Shown piece after piece: positions 11,461 through 39,001 of a stretch of DNA of 64,000 nt (position 1 is the first letter of the stretch; every line of letters begins with the position of its first letter). This DNA comes from Mermis nigrescens (taxonomy: Eukaryota > Nematoda > Enoplea > Mermithida > Mermithidae), in contig JAVLUZ010000191.1 in assembly GCA_036768485.1 (NCBI GenBank), positions 248,001 through 312,000 of the forward strand, written 5' to 3'. The notes beneath the pieces are model-generated. The model was not told the origin of the DNA. It saw nothing but the letters and a program-made list of their open reading frames with translations, and ran no database searches. Position numbers and translations under genes: made by a program.

Positions 11461-12816
11461 AATTTGACACTTTCCAGTATTCTCTATTCCGCCCCCCCCA
11501 TATTCTAAAGTTTAGCCAAAAAGTACTTCAATTTTGAGTCGTACCAAAATTTTTACAAAATCAGCCGAATCACGGCGCTGAACTCACTCTAAAAATGGTC
11601 AAAGTTCATCAGCAAATTTATAATCATCGCCAAAAAAATTGCTGTCATTCTTGCTTCTTGAATAAATCTCATTTTCTGCATAAAATCTGTACAAAACAGA
11701 AGACATAGATGCTAAATACTCTTTCGGTTGTATAAAGATTAAACTGGAGTGTTTTAAACCGCGCGTTCGGGACTAAATAGACTATAATTATAATTGTGAA
11801 ATTGAGCGCCGAAATTTCTTTGCGATTTTTGGCTAAAATGGCAAAGGGGAATAAAAGAAAAAATCATTCTCACATTTCGTTCCGGGTGAAAGTGGAACAT
11901 GCCCCTATCCCCCAGGATATGGGCCTGTCATACACTGTCGTAGCCGGTGTGAATTAGCCCCGGCAAAATTTCAACATATTCATGAAGAATCATCTTTTTT
12001 TCTCGTTACTTATCAATTTATTAGTGTTACTTAGTTGGTTGTCGGATCAGCGAATAAAATTTGTAATTTGTAATTTGAGCAATATGCTTACATCATGCAG
12101 TTCTGCGTCGTAAAATCAAGAAATTTGGCTTTTTGCACCGATGTCTTCTACCTTTTGGCAGTTTCTATCATTTTGTTGCAGAAAAAATGTCAAAATAGTA
12201 GAGCTTAGTTCGCACGCATAATGAGCATTTTTTCCGTCAGAAACGTAAAAAAAAATTTTTAATAAATTTTTTTATTGCTCAAAGAATGCAGGACGATTTG
12301 AAAAACCAAAAATGTGTTATTTACCGGTTCCTGCCCGTTTTAATGGGTTTTTTAGACCCCTGGCGAAAATCCTGGGCTACGCCTATGCTGTCATAGATTG
12401 CAATTTTCTAATAACTAGAAATTTCGGCGCGACTAAAATTTTAGCGATTTTTTTGCTAAAAAAGCAGAGAGGAGTAAACAAAAAATTCATTCTCGAATTT
12501 CGTTCTATGAGGGGGCACGTGCCCCCTACCCCCTGTATACGGGCTGGTCTACCTACCTGCCGCGTGGCGCGTAGGTATAAAACGCAATTCGCAACTTGCA
12601 TTCGTTCGTTGGTAATAGTAAATCTCTGTTTTTTTAATACAGTATACTGGTTTAGATCCCACAGGTATCAATCTGAACGTTTCGACTTGCTTAAAGATTT
12701 TAATGCATCTTGTACAACTTATTTCCTCAAACCGTCGATATCGTTGAAGTAATGTACGTAACCATATATACATAACGTGATCATAAAAGCGCTTAAAAAA
12801 GAGCCTTTTCTACGAA
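11461..12816. other. Intergenic repeats, no gene seen
   Basis: Two related stretches (about 11740-11965 and 12345-12560) share 'cgatttttggctaaaa', 'aaaaaatcattctc', 'atttcgttc' and a purine- then pyrimidine-rich segment. The second begins near 'cctgggctacgcct', a hAT-like terminal motif. The 146-residue open frame here shows no domain and overlaps these repeats. Confidence 0.5.
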
Positions 12817-13024
12817 ACCTTGTGCATGGATTGCAATTCTTTAGTCTATGTAAATCGATTACAAAAGCGGTTTAAACTGAAGCAGCAATCACGATACTGT
12901 GCATAGCAATTGATAAGCATATAAAGGTTTACTATGCAAAATTAAATTACAGTAAGCTGCCTAGAAACCACTTTTATGCTGCTCGCTGAATCACTAAAAA
13001 TTGAGTTCCATGCACAAGATTTCA
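12817..13024. mobile_element. MITE with CTTGTGCATGGA ends
   Basis: The left end 'gaaaccttgtgcatgga' and the right end 'tccatgcacaagatttc' form terminal inverted repeats of about 16 bp around roughly 200 bp of AT-rich sequence. A related, partly degraded copy is visible at about 13728-13860 (shared 'gaagcaacaattatgataatgtgcat' and 'gcatataaag'). Confidence 0.7.
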
Positions 13025-13060
13025 TGATATTGTAAGTGGAACACTACACTTTCGAAATCG

Positions 13061-13133
13061 TCTGCGATAGCTCAGTTGGCAAGAGCAGCGGTCCGGTCAA
13101 CCGTGGTCCCGGGTTCGAGTCCCGGTCGCAGCT
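13061..13133 (+). tRNA. tRNA-like gene, possibly a pseudogene (anticodon loop reads GGT)
   Basis: The segment folds as a cloverleaf. There is a 7-bp acceptor arm with only the first pair mismatched, a D stem GCTC/GAGC, an anticodon stem GCGGT/ACCGT and a T arm CCGGG-TTCGAGT-CCCGG. The A-box (TAGCTCAGTTGGC) and B-box (GGTTCGAGTCC) promoters are intact, and a T-run follows at 13137-13141, as for Pol III termination. The loop CCGGTCA lacks the usual U33, and its anticodon would be GGU (Thr), which eukaryotes rarely use. It may therefore be a pseudogene or a tRNA-derived repeat. There is no CCA tail. Confidence 0.6.
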
Positions 13134-13229
13134 ACTATTTTTACACTGGAAGTCTCGAGTAGAAACGGCTCGGTTGCTATTGATTCAAAGTCCAATTTAT
13201 TCAAAAGGGATAGACATCGTAGTGTAAAT

Positions 13230-13335
13230 TGACATCGTAGTGTATATTGCAATCATGAGACAAATGAGCATGCATACACTACGATAGACATCGTAGTGTA
13301 AATTGCAATCATGAGACAAATGAGCATGCATACAT
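13230..13335. repeat. About 57-bp direct repeat, two copies
   Basis: The block 'gacatcgtagtgta', 'attgcaatcatgagacaaatgagcatgcataca' occurs twice in tandem (about 13229-13279 and 13287-13337). A partial inverted copy of the 'ctacgat' word lies between them. Confidence 0.85.
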
Positions 13336-14209
13336 GTATCAATAGCCTATTTTACACATGTTTGAGCCTAAAAACTCTGAGGAGTATCACCTACAATAAA
13401 CTGACAGATTGCACTTATCGCATTTATTTGATTTATAACCATCATAATCTGTTGGCTTACTGTCGACCTTTCACGTCTTAATCGGCATTACTGCATCGCA
13501 TTTTTAACTTTTTTGTAAAATTATTGTGGATTATAGAGAAAACTGTACGATTGTGTGAAATATGAACTAAAATTTCTTAATGCGTTGAATTGATTCGTTT
13601 TTCTATAATTTATCAGTTTACAGCCAGCAAACATTGTTAAAAGAAAACCGCAAGGTTATATGAATCAGATTGTTAGGAGGAACCTACATAATGCATATGA
13701 TTACACGATGTTGTATTTGCATGTTTCATGAAACTTTGTGTATGGGTCGGCATTGTAAATTGATTGGAATATCAGTTCGAAATGAAGCAACAATTATGAT
13801 AATGTGCATCGCAGGCATATAAAGTTTTACTGTGCCAAATCGTCAGGCACGTAGCTGGCCGTCCTATTTCGGGGGGACCAAGTCCAATTTTGAGGGACTA
13901 AGCCCAAAAAGAGCCAAAAATAGCACAAAATAACGTTTAAAAAAGTCATATTTGTCCGATTTTTCTGAATTTCGGGGGTCCGAACCGAACTCCGAACCCC
14001 CCCTCATTCCCCACAGAGATACGTGCCTGCAAATCGTACACATAGAAATCACTTTTGTAATTTTCAAATTTCCCTCAGCGCTGTCAATTGCTTTCAAGCA
14101 CAATGCTTCATGAATTGGTTGTAACATGTGTACTGTTACTTTACAAGCTTAACTAAATCAGCGAAGATGCCTTAACGTCAGTAAACCCGACAAGCGTCGA
14201 AATAAAAAA
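13336..14209. other. Intergenic, upstream of the MSP-like gene
   Basis: Contains a degraded MITE copy (about 13728-13860) and a C-rich stretch near 13990-14010. The 87-residue open frame at 13864-14127 lies across this and has no recognisable domain. No clear TATA box or other promoter element is visible before the ATG at 14210. A short A-run (aataaaaaa) directly precedes it. Confidence 0.4.
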
Positions 14210-15884
14210 ATGTGCTCGGTCACATTTGATTTTCCGAATTCGATTGAAATATGGCCTGAAGACTTTCTATATGTTGAAGGTTGTATATTTGAAACTCGCT
14301 ACCAGTCAATTTATCTGTACAATCCGCACAAATTTGATTTAGTGTTCAATTTTGCTACGACGTCAGATTTATTAGAAATAGAGCCGCAGAGCGGTCTGGT
14401 AGAATTTGGAGAAAGAAGAAAAGTAAAGGTAACATATGTATATATATGTACCTACAACCTTATCTACAGACTGTTTCACGATACCTTACGCATTGATCAC
14501 AATTCTTGAGTCAATCGATCACAAAAGCGGAGAGGGCAGCAATCACAAGCGCCTAAGCATTGAATTGTACAATTTCCAGGAATGGGCAAAATCAGTGCAG
14601 AAACCCGCATTTCGTACCGCAAAATTGCCAAAAATTCAAATTTTTCAATAATTTCTTATGGGACATATATTTCAAGAAATAATGAATGGTTTAGAACCAA
14701 ATTAGTTTTTTGCGCATTCGTTTAATATTTTCATCATTACAGCTTAAAACCGGATTATCTGATATCATTTGTACAACCTTGTACATATGTTACCTTCGAG
14801 TTCAGGATAACCTTCAGAATATTTCAGTTTAACATGTATAAAGTTTCCGAAATAGATAAAATTGGGTTTGGATAATCGGGATATTTCATAAAGTATGCAG
14901 ACAATGCCAAAAAGATATAAAGAAATTTATCTTCCGAATAAATCGAGAAATTATAGAGCTTAAATTCATAATTTTACATACTGCTCAAAAATAGTAGTTT
15001 GACATTTATGAGCATAATTCTGAATTTGACTAATCTTTAGGCAAAACGCTAATAAAGCGTTATGCATGATGAGTAAAAATCAAATTTATAATTTATCCTG
15101 CTGTATTTTCGACCATTCTCTATCTGATAGTGCTAGCTAACTGTAAACAGAATTTTGAAATCCAAGAAGCCCAAAAGGGATGAAAAAAACTTTAGGCTAC
15201 TATACTTAGGTGCTTGCTTAGATCGGCATATGTACATGCGTTGTATGTAAGCATTTAGTCGACAAATTGCATAAATTTACGTATTTACTCTTAAAAGATT
15301 TTTGAGCGAAATGATAAGCATATTCGTCATCATCGCATAAAAAAATGATAAGACAAGAAAAAATATTTTATTGGAAAAATGCAAGAAACAGTGCATTTAG
15401 TGTAAGTATGTAAAGGAATAATGAACAGACTCCAATAAAATCTGTTTTCCTTGTTTTTAAAAATATTTTCATGCGTTGCACAAAAAACTACAGAACCATC
15501 GAAAATGTTTATCCTACTTGAATATGGTATGAGAGAAAGGTGTACATACCTATTTACTCCAACATATCTACTCATCATTTTGAGCTGTTGAAACCGTTTC
15601 CTTTTTTCAATGCTCAGGTTATTATTTTGCCGATGGAAAGTATATCCGAAGCGTCAAATATGTCGATCATAGTTTATTTTTCCGACGTTCTATCAAAGGA
15701 GAATTTGCCGAATAATCTTCACGAAATTTCAAGCATATCAAGCCCAATTAAATGTATCAAAGTAGTACTTGTTCAAGATGTTAGATCTGTCCCTAACAAA
15801 GCTGCATCTGATTCAGCGGATAAAACGAAGAACCATCAAGCTAGAACGATAGTTAGAGAAGACCCACGGGCTACAGGCGTGTAA
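14210..15884 (+). CDS. MSP/PapD-like domain protein, two exons, 161 residues
   Basis: Exon 1 is 14210-14428 (donor GTAACA) and exon 2 is 15618-15884 (acceptor AATGCTCAG). They join in phase 0 to give 161 residues. Residues about 1-95 look like a major sperm protein/VAP-type immunoglobulin-like fold. They show a first strand with SIEIWPEDFLYVEG, then the signature YLYNPHKFDLVFNFATTS, then LLEIEPQSGLVEFGERRKVKV, and after the intron VIILPMESISEASNMSIIVYFSD as the last strands. The remainder (about 65 residues) is polar with no membrane segment. In nematodes such domains occur in sperm motility proteins and in ER-contact (VAP-like) proteins. The family assignment is from visible motifs; the role is unknown. 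The intron ends within 1.2 kb and contains no obvious transposon. The gene runs tail-to-tail with paramyosin. Confidence 0.6.
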
Positions 15885-16096
15885 TACACAAAGTGCGATT
15901 CAAAAGTTCACGAACACCTACTGTATGACGTTGCTGTGTCGTTTCGCTAAATAATCATTTTTATTACTAACCTGATCAGATTGATTAGTGATTCATATCT
16001 TTATTTCACTGATTCATTTGTCTGATGGCATGTTTCGACAGTAAATTCTATTTTTAGCAAGATTAAAAAGGTAGGTACCTACCTACTACATAAAAT

Positions 16097-16847
16097 GATT
16101 TCCATAGCTGCGGGGGTTAGGGGGGCTAGTCCCCCAAAATTTTAAAAGTACCTACGTACGAGTCTTTTTTACAATGGTCTATTGTTGGGGAAGAATGAAA
16201 AATTTTTAAAGCTCATCTGAGACCGCTTGAATAGATTTTAGCACTTTTTTGAACTATAATCTGCTTCATGTATAGTCTCTTTCATATAATTCCGCGCATA
16301 AATTCTAAGAATTTTCATCGACAGTAAGCCGAGGGTTACGATAAGTATACATCAGATCAATGCGATAATCGCAATCTGTCAGGTCGGAGATATGTAGTTT
16401 TAAAATTCTTAATTAAAGTTGTGTGAAACAGACTATAACTTTGGGGTTTTTGAAAAAATTTAAAGTACTACAAAAAGTGTTTTAAACTAATACAATGAAT
16501 ATGATATTCTAGAGTATGTCGACTCACTTGGCGATGCATGCCAGTATTAAGCCGCATTACTGCATCAAAAGTTTAAACCGCTTTTGTAGCCTGATTCTTG
16601 TAAAAAATTTCAAAGAAAACAGCGAAATTCAATGAAACAGATTGTAGTAAGCCTAAGGTCTTCGGCGCTTCGCGCCTATCTATTTGCATAGGGCATATTT
16701 CTAATATAATTCAATTCGTTAAATTTTCTAAAATTTGCACAAATCTCGATGTAGCTCAATAAAACTATTGTTTCTGCCTACGAGTATTTGAGATATTCAG
16801 CTTTAAAATTGTAATCCTCTAAAATCAGAAGGCCAGCTACGCCCCTG
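16097..16847. mobile_element. hAT-like non-autonomous element with a nested MITE
   Basis: The element is flanked by the 8-bp direct repeat CATAAAAT (16089-16096 and 16848-16855). Its right end 'cagctacgcccctg' matches the family terminal motif; its left end (catagctgcggggg) is slightly degraded. It resembles the copy at 26835-27348 ('ggggctagtcccccaaaatttt' near the left, 'aatcagaaggccagctacg' at the right). A second element (16273-16435) is nested inside. Confidence 0.8.
16273..16435. mobile_element. Short TAGTCTGTTTCA MITE (nested)
   Basis: A 163-bp copy of the family whose ends read TAGTCTGTTTCA and TGAAACAGACTA. Here the left end is mutated (tagtctctttca). Internal blocks 'attttcatcgacagtaagccgag' and 'cgcaatctgtcag' are shared with the copies at 44364-44526 and 45669-45833. 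Confidence 0.85.
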
Positions 16848-16855
16848 CATAAAAT

Positions 16856-18745
16856 ACCGCTTTGTGTCGCATTAACATTTAGTTTTTGTTAAAAAGAGAA
16901 TTCTATATTTTTGATGATATTTTCGGGGCAAGTAGTCATTAGGGGCTAGGTTTGAATATTTTTTAGCTTTTTTATCTCTAGCTGAATAAATAACAGCTTG
17001 CCATATTTATACAAGGAAAATTTTTCGAATTCATCCTAAACAAATGCATAAAAAGTCTCTCATTTATTTTGGTACAACATTCGTTCTATCAAGAGATTTC
17101 AAAATGTTGCACATGCTTGTACCTATTTTTCAAGGTACGGCTGGAGTTGCGGTTCAGTTAGCTTAAAGCGGATCACACGCCATTACGCTTTATTTGGTAA
17201 AGCTACATAAACTATTAAAATCGCGAAAAAAGAATTTCGTCTATCGAAAAAGAATATGTATACGGAAACAATGAAAAACCTTATCAAAAAACAAAAAACG
17301 CGAAGTAATGTAATTTTCTAATTAATATATTAAATATGTAGCACCTAAGTCGCTAAAAAGGCATCAGTGAATATACAGAGTAACAGCGAAACCAATTTTT
17401 TATCGAAGGCATTGAGCGGATTATTTATCAGTCGATCGCACGAAGAGGGCAAGGTTTTAACGAGTCAGGATAAAAACCGCGAACGATTAATGAAATCGCA
17501 GTTTCTCTATTTGAAGTAAAAGCAACGGCGTTACTTTTATACAAAAACACAGTTCGTAGCTTGCGTTATATCAACGGTATACGATAAAATCAGAACAAAA
17601 ATAATACATTAATATTTTTGGCAGCAGAACGCCATATTGGCTAAATGACAATTTCTTAAAATATAGTTGCTTGAATCATATATGAATGTCAAAACAACGA
17701 AAAAGGTGATATATAGATATTTATTGTAACTACAAAAATTGTTGCCCGACAAATTAATAACGTTTCATTTAACTAAGTAAATTGCGGCAATGGCTAAATG
17801 TGAACGGTGAACATGTTAGCGGATGGCGTTTCATCAGTGCAACATTTTGCTATTAACCACCAATTTTTTGACACCGTTTTCCCTTAATAACCTTCGTGTT
17901 GATCTTCTAAGACGTACACCTGCAATAAAGCTCAATTAATTATAAACGAAAACATGTAGCGAGTACTTGAAAAATTGCTCAAGATTAATAAGCTAATCTG
18001 TGGCCACAAAAATAAAAATGACGACATTGGCACGTTCATATCTTAACCACTCCTACTCTCACGAATTATGCTTCAAGATCTGCTAGCAAAATACAGAAGC
18101 ACTAAACAACATGCAGAATCCCTAGACGTTTTTGAGTAGATTGTTTTAGTTTCTTAAAATTGACTTCTTTCATGTTTAACAAAGTCAGGAATATTTTTTA
18201 AAATTTTCATACCTTGCCGCACACGTGGTAAAGCAGCAAGATTTTTCAAATAAAGATTAAAAATTTGACGCATGACTTCAAATACCTACCTGGCTTATTA
18301 CATGAGATTCAGCATTGAAGCGGAAAAACGTTCATGCTACAATCAAGAAGTTTTTTTTAATGAATATGTTAATATCGTTCGATACGTACCTGGTGATAAC
18401 TTTACATAAATAAAACAGTTTTTGCTATCATTTTGGCTACAATTTTTAAAATAATTCTTTGCTCTGTACGCATGTCTGTCAGTGAATCACGCAAAATCTT
18501 GCAAGCTTCTCATTTATTTTCTAAAAAGTTCAATAAATCCAGTTAATTTATTTAATTTGATACTATCATAAGAATGATTCGATTATAGTCACTGAAAGAA
18601 TCACAGATAGAAGAATTTTGAATACGTGAGATATATTACGTGGCAGATTTGACAAAATGAACTAAATCGAAAACGGCTTTAATTTTAAAACCATCTTCAC
18701 GACTGAATGCCTTTTCCATGAACCTACAAAGCTTCTAGTCCATCA
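16856..18745. other. Intergenic 3' of paramyosin, no gene seen
   Basis: Plain AT-rich sequence with few repeats. No coding signature, tRNA or long inverted repeat is visible. It separates the convergent MSP-like gene and paramyosin. Confidence 0.5.
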
Positions 18746-35025
<16,280 letters not shown>

Positions 35026-35063
35026 TGTTACTTAGTTCGTGTTGCGGATGCGCGTAAATGTCT
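35026..35063 (-). promoter_or_regulatory. 5' UTR with a splice acceptor before the paramyosin start
   Basis: On the minus strand a pyrimidine-rich TTTTTTAG lies at about 35069-35062, 36 nt before the paramyosin ATG. It could end a 5' UTR intron or, in a nematode, act as a spliced-leader acceptor. No matching donor exon is identified upstream. Confidence 0.5.
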
Positions 35064-36520
35064 AAAAAATGCGTATGAAAAGCAGAAAAAATGTTATAAA
35101 AAAATAAATATTTTTTAACGCATTAAATGTCAGAAAAATTGAAATTGACGTTAAACGTATGACTGACGTCATTACCAGTGTTGCAGTGCAAGGTAACTAA
35201 AATAAGGTAGGTATGTAGATAAAAATCGGTCGAATGAACTTAACAAGAACAGAAGTACGTGAATGTTCTTTTGGTTTGTTGCTTCTAATATAAGTTTAGT
35301 TTCGAAAACGCCCAAAAATGCAACCGGGTCGGCAACGACAAATGCGCTTGTGTTGTTAGTAAAACCTAGCTAAAATAAATTTCTGCGCACGATGCCCTGA
35401 TCTATATAACGTCTCGTCAAAGTACGCTCAGAATATGAGATACACAGAATTTCTCTCCTCTTCATGCAACGTGGTCACATATGTGAGAATTCTTCCGCAG
35501 CGTATTCCAGAATTTAAGAAGCCATCTTAAGAATTGAGCTTATTTTATAAACGTAACGAAGAATCCCCTAGCACGAGATAGCAATAAGCTGACGCTATGC
35601 GCAAAGCGTGTTAATGCAGGTATAAGCATAATAAAACAACAAAAGCTGTAAGACATGTGATACATACCGGCTGTATAGGGGAGACCAAAAAGTAAGGAGC
35701 AACCGTAGGGAACCGCGCTAACGTCGCAACTGCGAATCTCAGAAATGCTTGAGTTATCCGAGTAAGCCAATTTTTCTAGTGGGAGCCCGAGTACCTACCT
35801 TTTTCTTCTGATTTATTTCGCTAAAGACGAATGCGCCCACGCTATGATTCGGGAAACGCGCAAGCTACCTAAGCGAGTTTCTGGAGCAACGAATAAGCCG
35901 TATGAATTCGAGATTGCGCAATGCTAAAATATAGTGAAAAATATGCGTTTGTACAAGCTGCGGGACTAATAAACGCAAACTTCGGCGCGCATTGGTTCTT
36001 TAAAGGAAAATTTTAGAAAATTCGCCGAAGTAGAATGCTGAGGAGGAAAGATGAGTAAGCTACGTGCCTATAAGAAAGATCACATGTGTATGTAGGTGAA
36101 GCAAGCGTGATAGTTACGCAATTGGTTTCTATTATCTATTGACGCATATTTAGAATGAAAAATATATGCTCATATTCTTCCACTCGTTGAACAAGGGAAA
36201 AGAAAATGTCTGATTATTGAACAAACGCTAGAATCCGGTAAAAATATAGACTACTGCTTGTTAAAAATATATGTTTGTTTTGCATGACTATTGTTTATGA
36301 AGTATGTATCTGAAATCGATGAAGTACGAGTTTCAAGACATCCTACTATCGTCCAAATATTTTAGTTATTCTTATACGTGCTTGATAATTGATATTCGAA
36401 GAATGTTTTTTGTTTTTATATTCGATGTGGGTATGTTTTAGTATACATACTTATAAATACTAGCATGCTTTGTACATAGTATTAGATCAAGTTCATTATT
36501 AAATTATTAAACATATTTAG
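35064..36520. other. Region upstream of paramyosin, no gene seen
   Basis: It probably contains the paramyosin promoter and an untranslated first exon, neither of which can be placed with confidence. The minus-strand 76-residue frame at 35540-35770 shows no domain. No clear repeat is visible. Confidence 0.4.
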
Positions 36521-37322
36521 ACTAGCAAAGAAAAATGCTCCGATGGAACAAAGAAGATGAATATACTTGGAATTGTGGATTATTAAGGATGTAAAAGGAG
36601 GGGACTAGGAAAAATTCACCTAAAGTCGCAAAATCTGCTAAAAATCACACTTTCTCTAAGCAACGCAAAAAATCGAAGTATATTCTGCGGCTTCGAACAA
36701 AGTGTCTTTTTTAAATAATGTTCAAAGTTTCAGATAAGAGTGTATAGACGAAATCTATAATGTTTCCTTTTTTAAATTGCTGGCAAGTAGCAACGCCGAC
36801 TAGCTTCGTATCTTGATTGATAGAAAACTAAGTGGTATTGTATTAAAAGTTGTTTTATTTTGCTATGAACATTATAGCAAGCAAAGCAGGGGCCGATTAA
36901 TTAGTGCACACAATCGTTACGGGAATGCTACTGTACTTACATTTAGTCTGTTTTAAGTCAACTTATGCGTTTCCTACTGTTTTAAACCGATAATTTCTTC
37001 AGTTGTCTTGGATGCATCGATATTTGCTATTTCATTCAATTGGCTTAGAAAGACTGTTAGTTTACTCAATATCATTCCCCATAGCTACTGCATAGCTAAC
37101 GTGCTGCTTTTTTATTCATTTTATGGTTAAAGATTTATTTTAATCTGTTGGCCGCAGGATATACTTCGATTTTTTGCGTTGCTCAGAGAAAGTGTTATTT
37201 TTAGCAGATTTTGCGACTTTAGATAGATTTTTCCTAGTCCCCTCCTTTTACATCCTTAGTTATCCACAATTCCAGGTATATTCATCTTTTTTGTTCCATC
37301 GGAGCAATTTTCTTTGCTAGTA
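36521..37322. mobile_element. Foldback element with long inverted arms
   Basis: The left arm (36521-36695) and right arm (37078-37322) are inverted copies starting 'actagcaaagaaaaatgctcc' and ending 'ctttgctagt'. Both contain 'gtaaaaggaggggactagg', 'gcaacgcaaaa' and 'atattctgcggc'. About 380 bp of unrelated sequence separates them. A solo arm lies at 2052-2325. No transposase is present. Confidence 0.85.
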
Positions 37323-37479
37323 CCCTACTTTTAATTAGCATGATTTCAGTACATCAGTCAGTAAACACACACAGTAACATACCACAATAATGACAGCAGT
37401 CCAAGAACGCGGAAAACAATATTGTTCTTAATATCAGCATTATCCTTTTTAAACAAGACATCCTTACATTATTTAAACA

Positions 37480-38990
37480 GATCAAAGTTTTTCAGCAAAA
37501 ACTTTACGCAAATATCAAGTGTAAGGAACACTAACGCTCAGATTTGGAAGTAAAATAAATTTGCAGTATAAACTACATATTGACAACAAATGAATAGTGC
37601 AAACTTTACACAACTGCTAGGTGTATAGAAAACTAACAGTCAGATTCCCAATTCTGATTTTACGTAGAACATTTTGGAAAACAATTAAGCTTCCGTAAGG
37701 ATCTAGGACTAAAGTTAAGATGCAGTGTAAACTTTACACAACCACAGAGTGTAAAAAAATTTCAGTCGGATTCGTGATTCTGATATTACTGTGATATTAC
37801 GATCAACATTTATGAAAAGATTAATTCTCCACAATGGACCGAGGACAAATAAATATCAGATGTAAACCACTTTACACCACTGTTGAGTGCAAACAAACTT
37901 GCCTATCACATTTGGTTTCTGATTAATGTTTAGACTTGAGATTATGTCCAGACTCATAACCCAGAACTTGGCAGAAAAAACAAGACAGAAACACGTTTAT
38001 CTCCCCCATTTTTTTGAATTTACACCTCCCGAAAAAGCTAAATGTTGATGTAAACAAACGCAATTCGCTGTGACGCGTACCCCTTAGAAAGAACTTTATT
38101 TTTATCCGACCTCGCCCGACTTCTGAACAGAGAAAGTAGCAAACAAAAAATGGACAAACACGTATTTTCCACTGTCCACCACATTGTAAACTTCCTCACG
38201 CCCCATTGAGTGTAAATAAATTCGATTCGGGCCAGTTTGTAGCCCTTTGAATATGCGAAACTCATGTTCCGCAAAATATTTGATATGATTTACCAATCAA
38301 AATACGAAAAAAACCTGTTTTTTCGCCCATTTTACACCTCAGATTTCGAACTTTACACCCCCGTAAACAACTCAATATTACGTTTTTTTAACGCGGCTTG
38401 CTTCGACCTGTAGCCCTTAAAAGTTATTTTATTTCTATTTATATTAAATTCATCTTAACTCATAATCGAAAAAGTTGGCAGAGAAATCTCGGACAAAATC
38501 TATTTTTTACTCATCCACTAGAGTGTAAAGTTTAAATCCCTGGTACTTATTGCGTATTGATTGTATAAAAGTTTGCTGGTAAACACAAGATAGCCCTTGA
38601 TCCATAGTACATTTCTGTCTGAAAAAATTTCTTAAATCTCATAACCGGAGTTGTTGGCAGACATAAACAAGTCGAAAGTGCATAGTTTTGCCGAAAGAAT
38701 TAAAAAAATGAAAAAAGTCAGTACTTAAAAGATTTTAACCCATTAGTCTTTTTTAAAACCCGCATGCGAGAATGGATGCGTCAGCCTCTGCACCAACTCG
38801 ACAAATCGGCGAATTTTAATACTTAGTCAATTATTGAAAATGTTCATCATTCTACTGAAGTTTAAGAATAGTGCATTTATGATAATAAAAATAATTATTT
38901 ATTAAAGACGAGTCAAAAACCTCTGAAATAAGAAAAATCTGATCAAACAATATGCAATACGGAGTTATCTATCGGCATTAGAGAATAGAT
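37480..38990. repeat. Diverged array of GTGTAAA/TTTACAC-bearing units
   Basis: Irregularly spaced, roughly every 100-180 bp, the words GTGTAAA and TTTACAC recur, often as a hyphenated palindrome (for example 'gtgtaaactttacac' near 37725 and 'actttacaccac' near 37870). 'gattcgtgattctgatattac' or similar and 'aacattttt' often follow. The units look like an old tandem family. No gene is seen. Confidence 0.6.
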
Positions 38991-39001
38991 ATATAATTCA
39001 A

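Noticed and set aside
12312..12752. A 146-residue plus-strand frame
   Set aside because: It overlaps dispersed repeats on both sides and shows no domain. The composition follows local base content.
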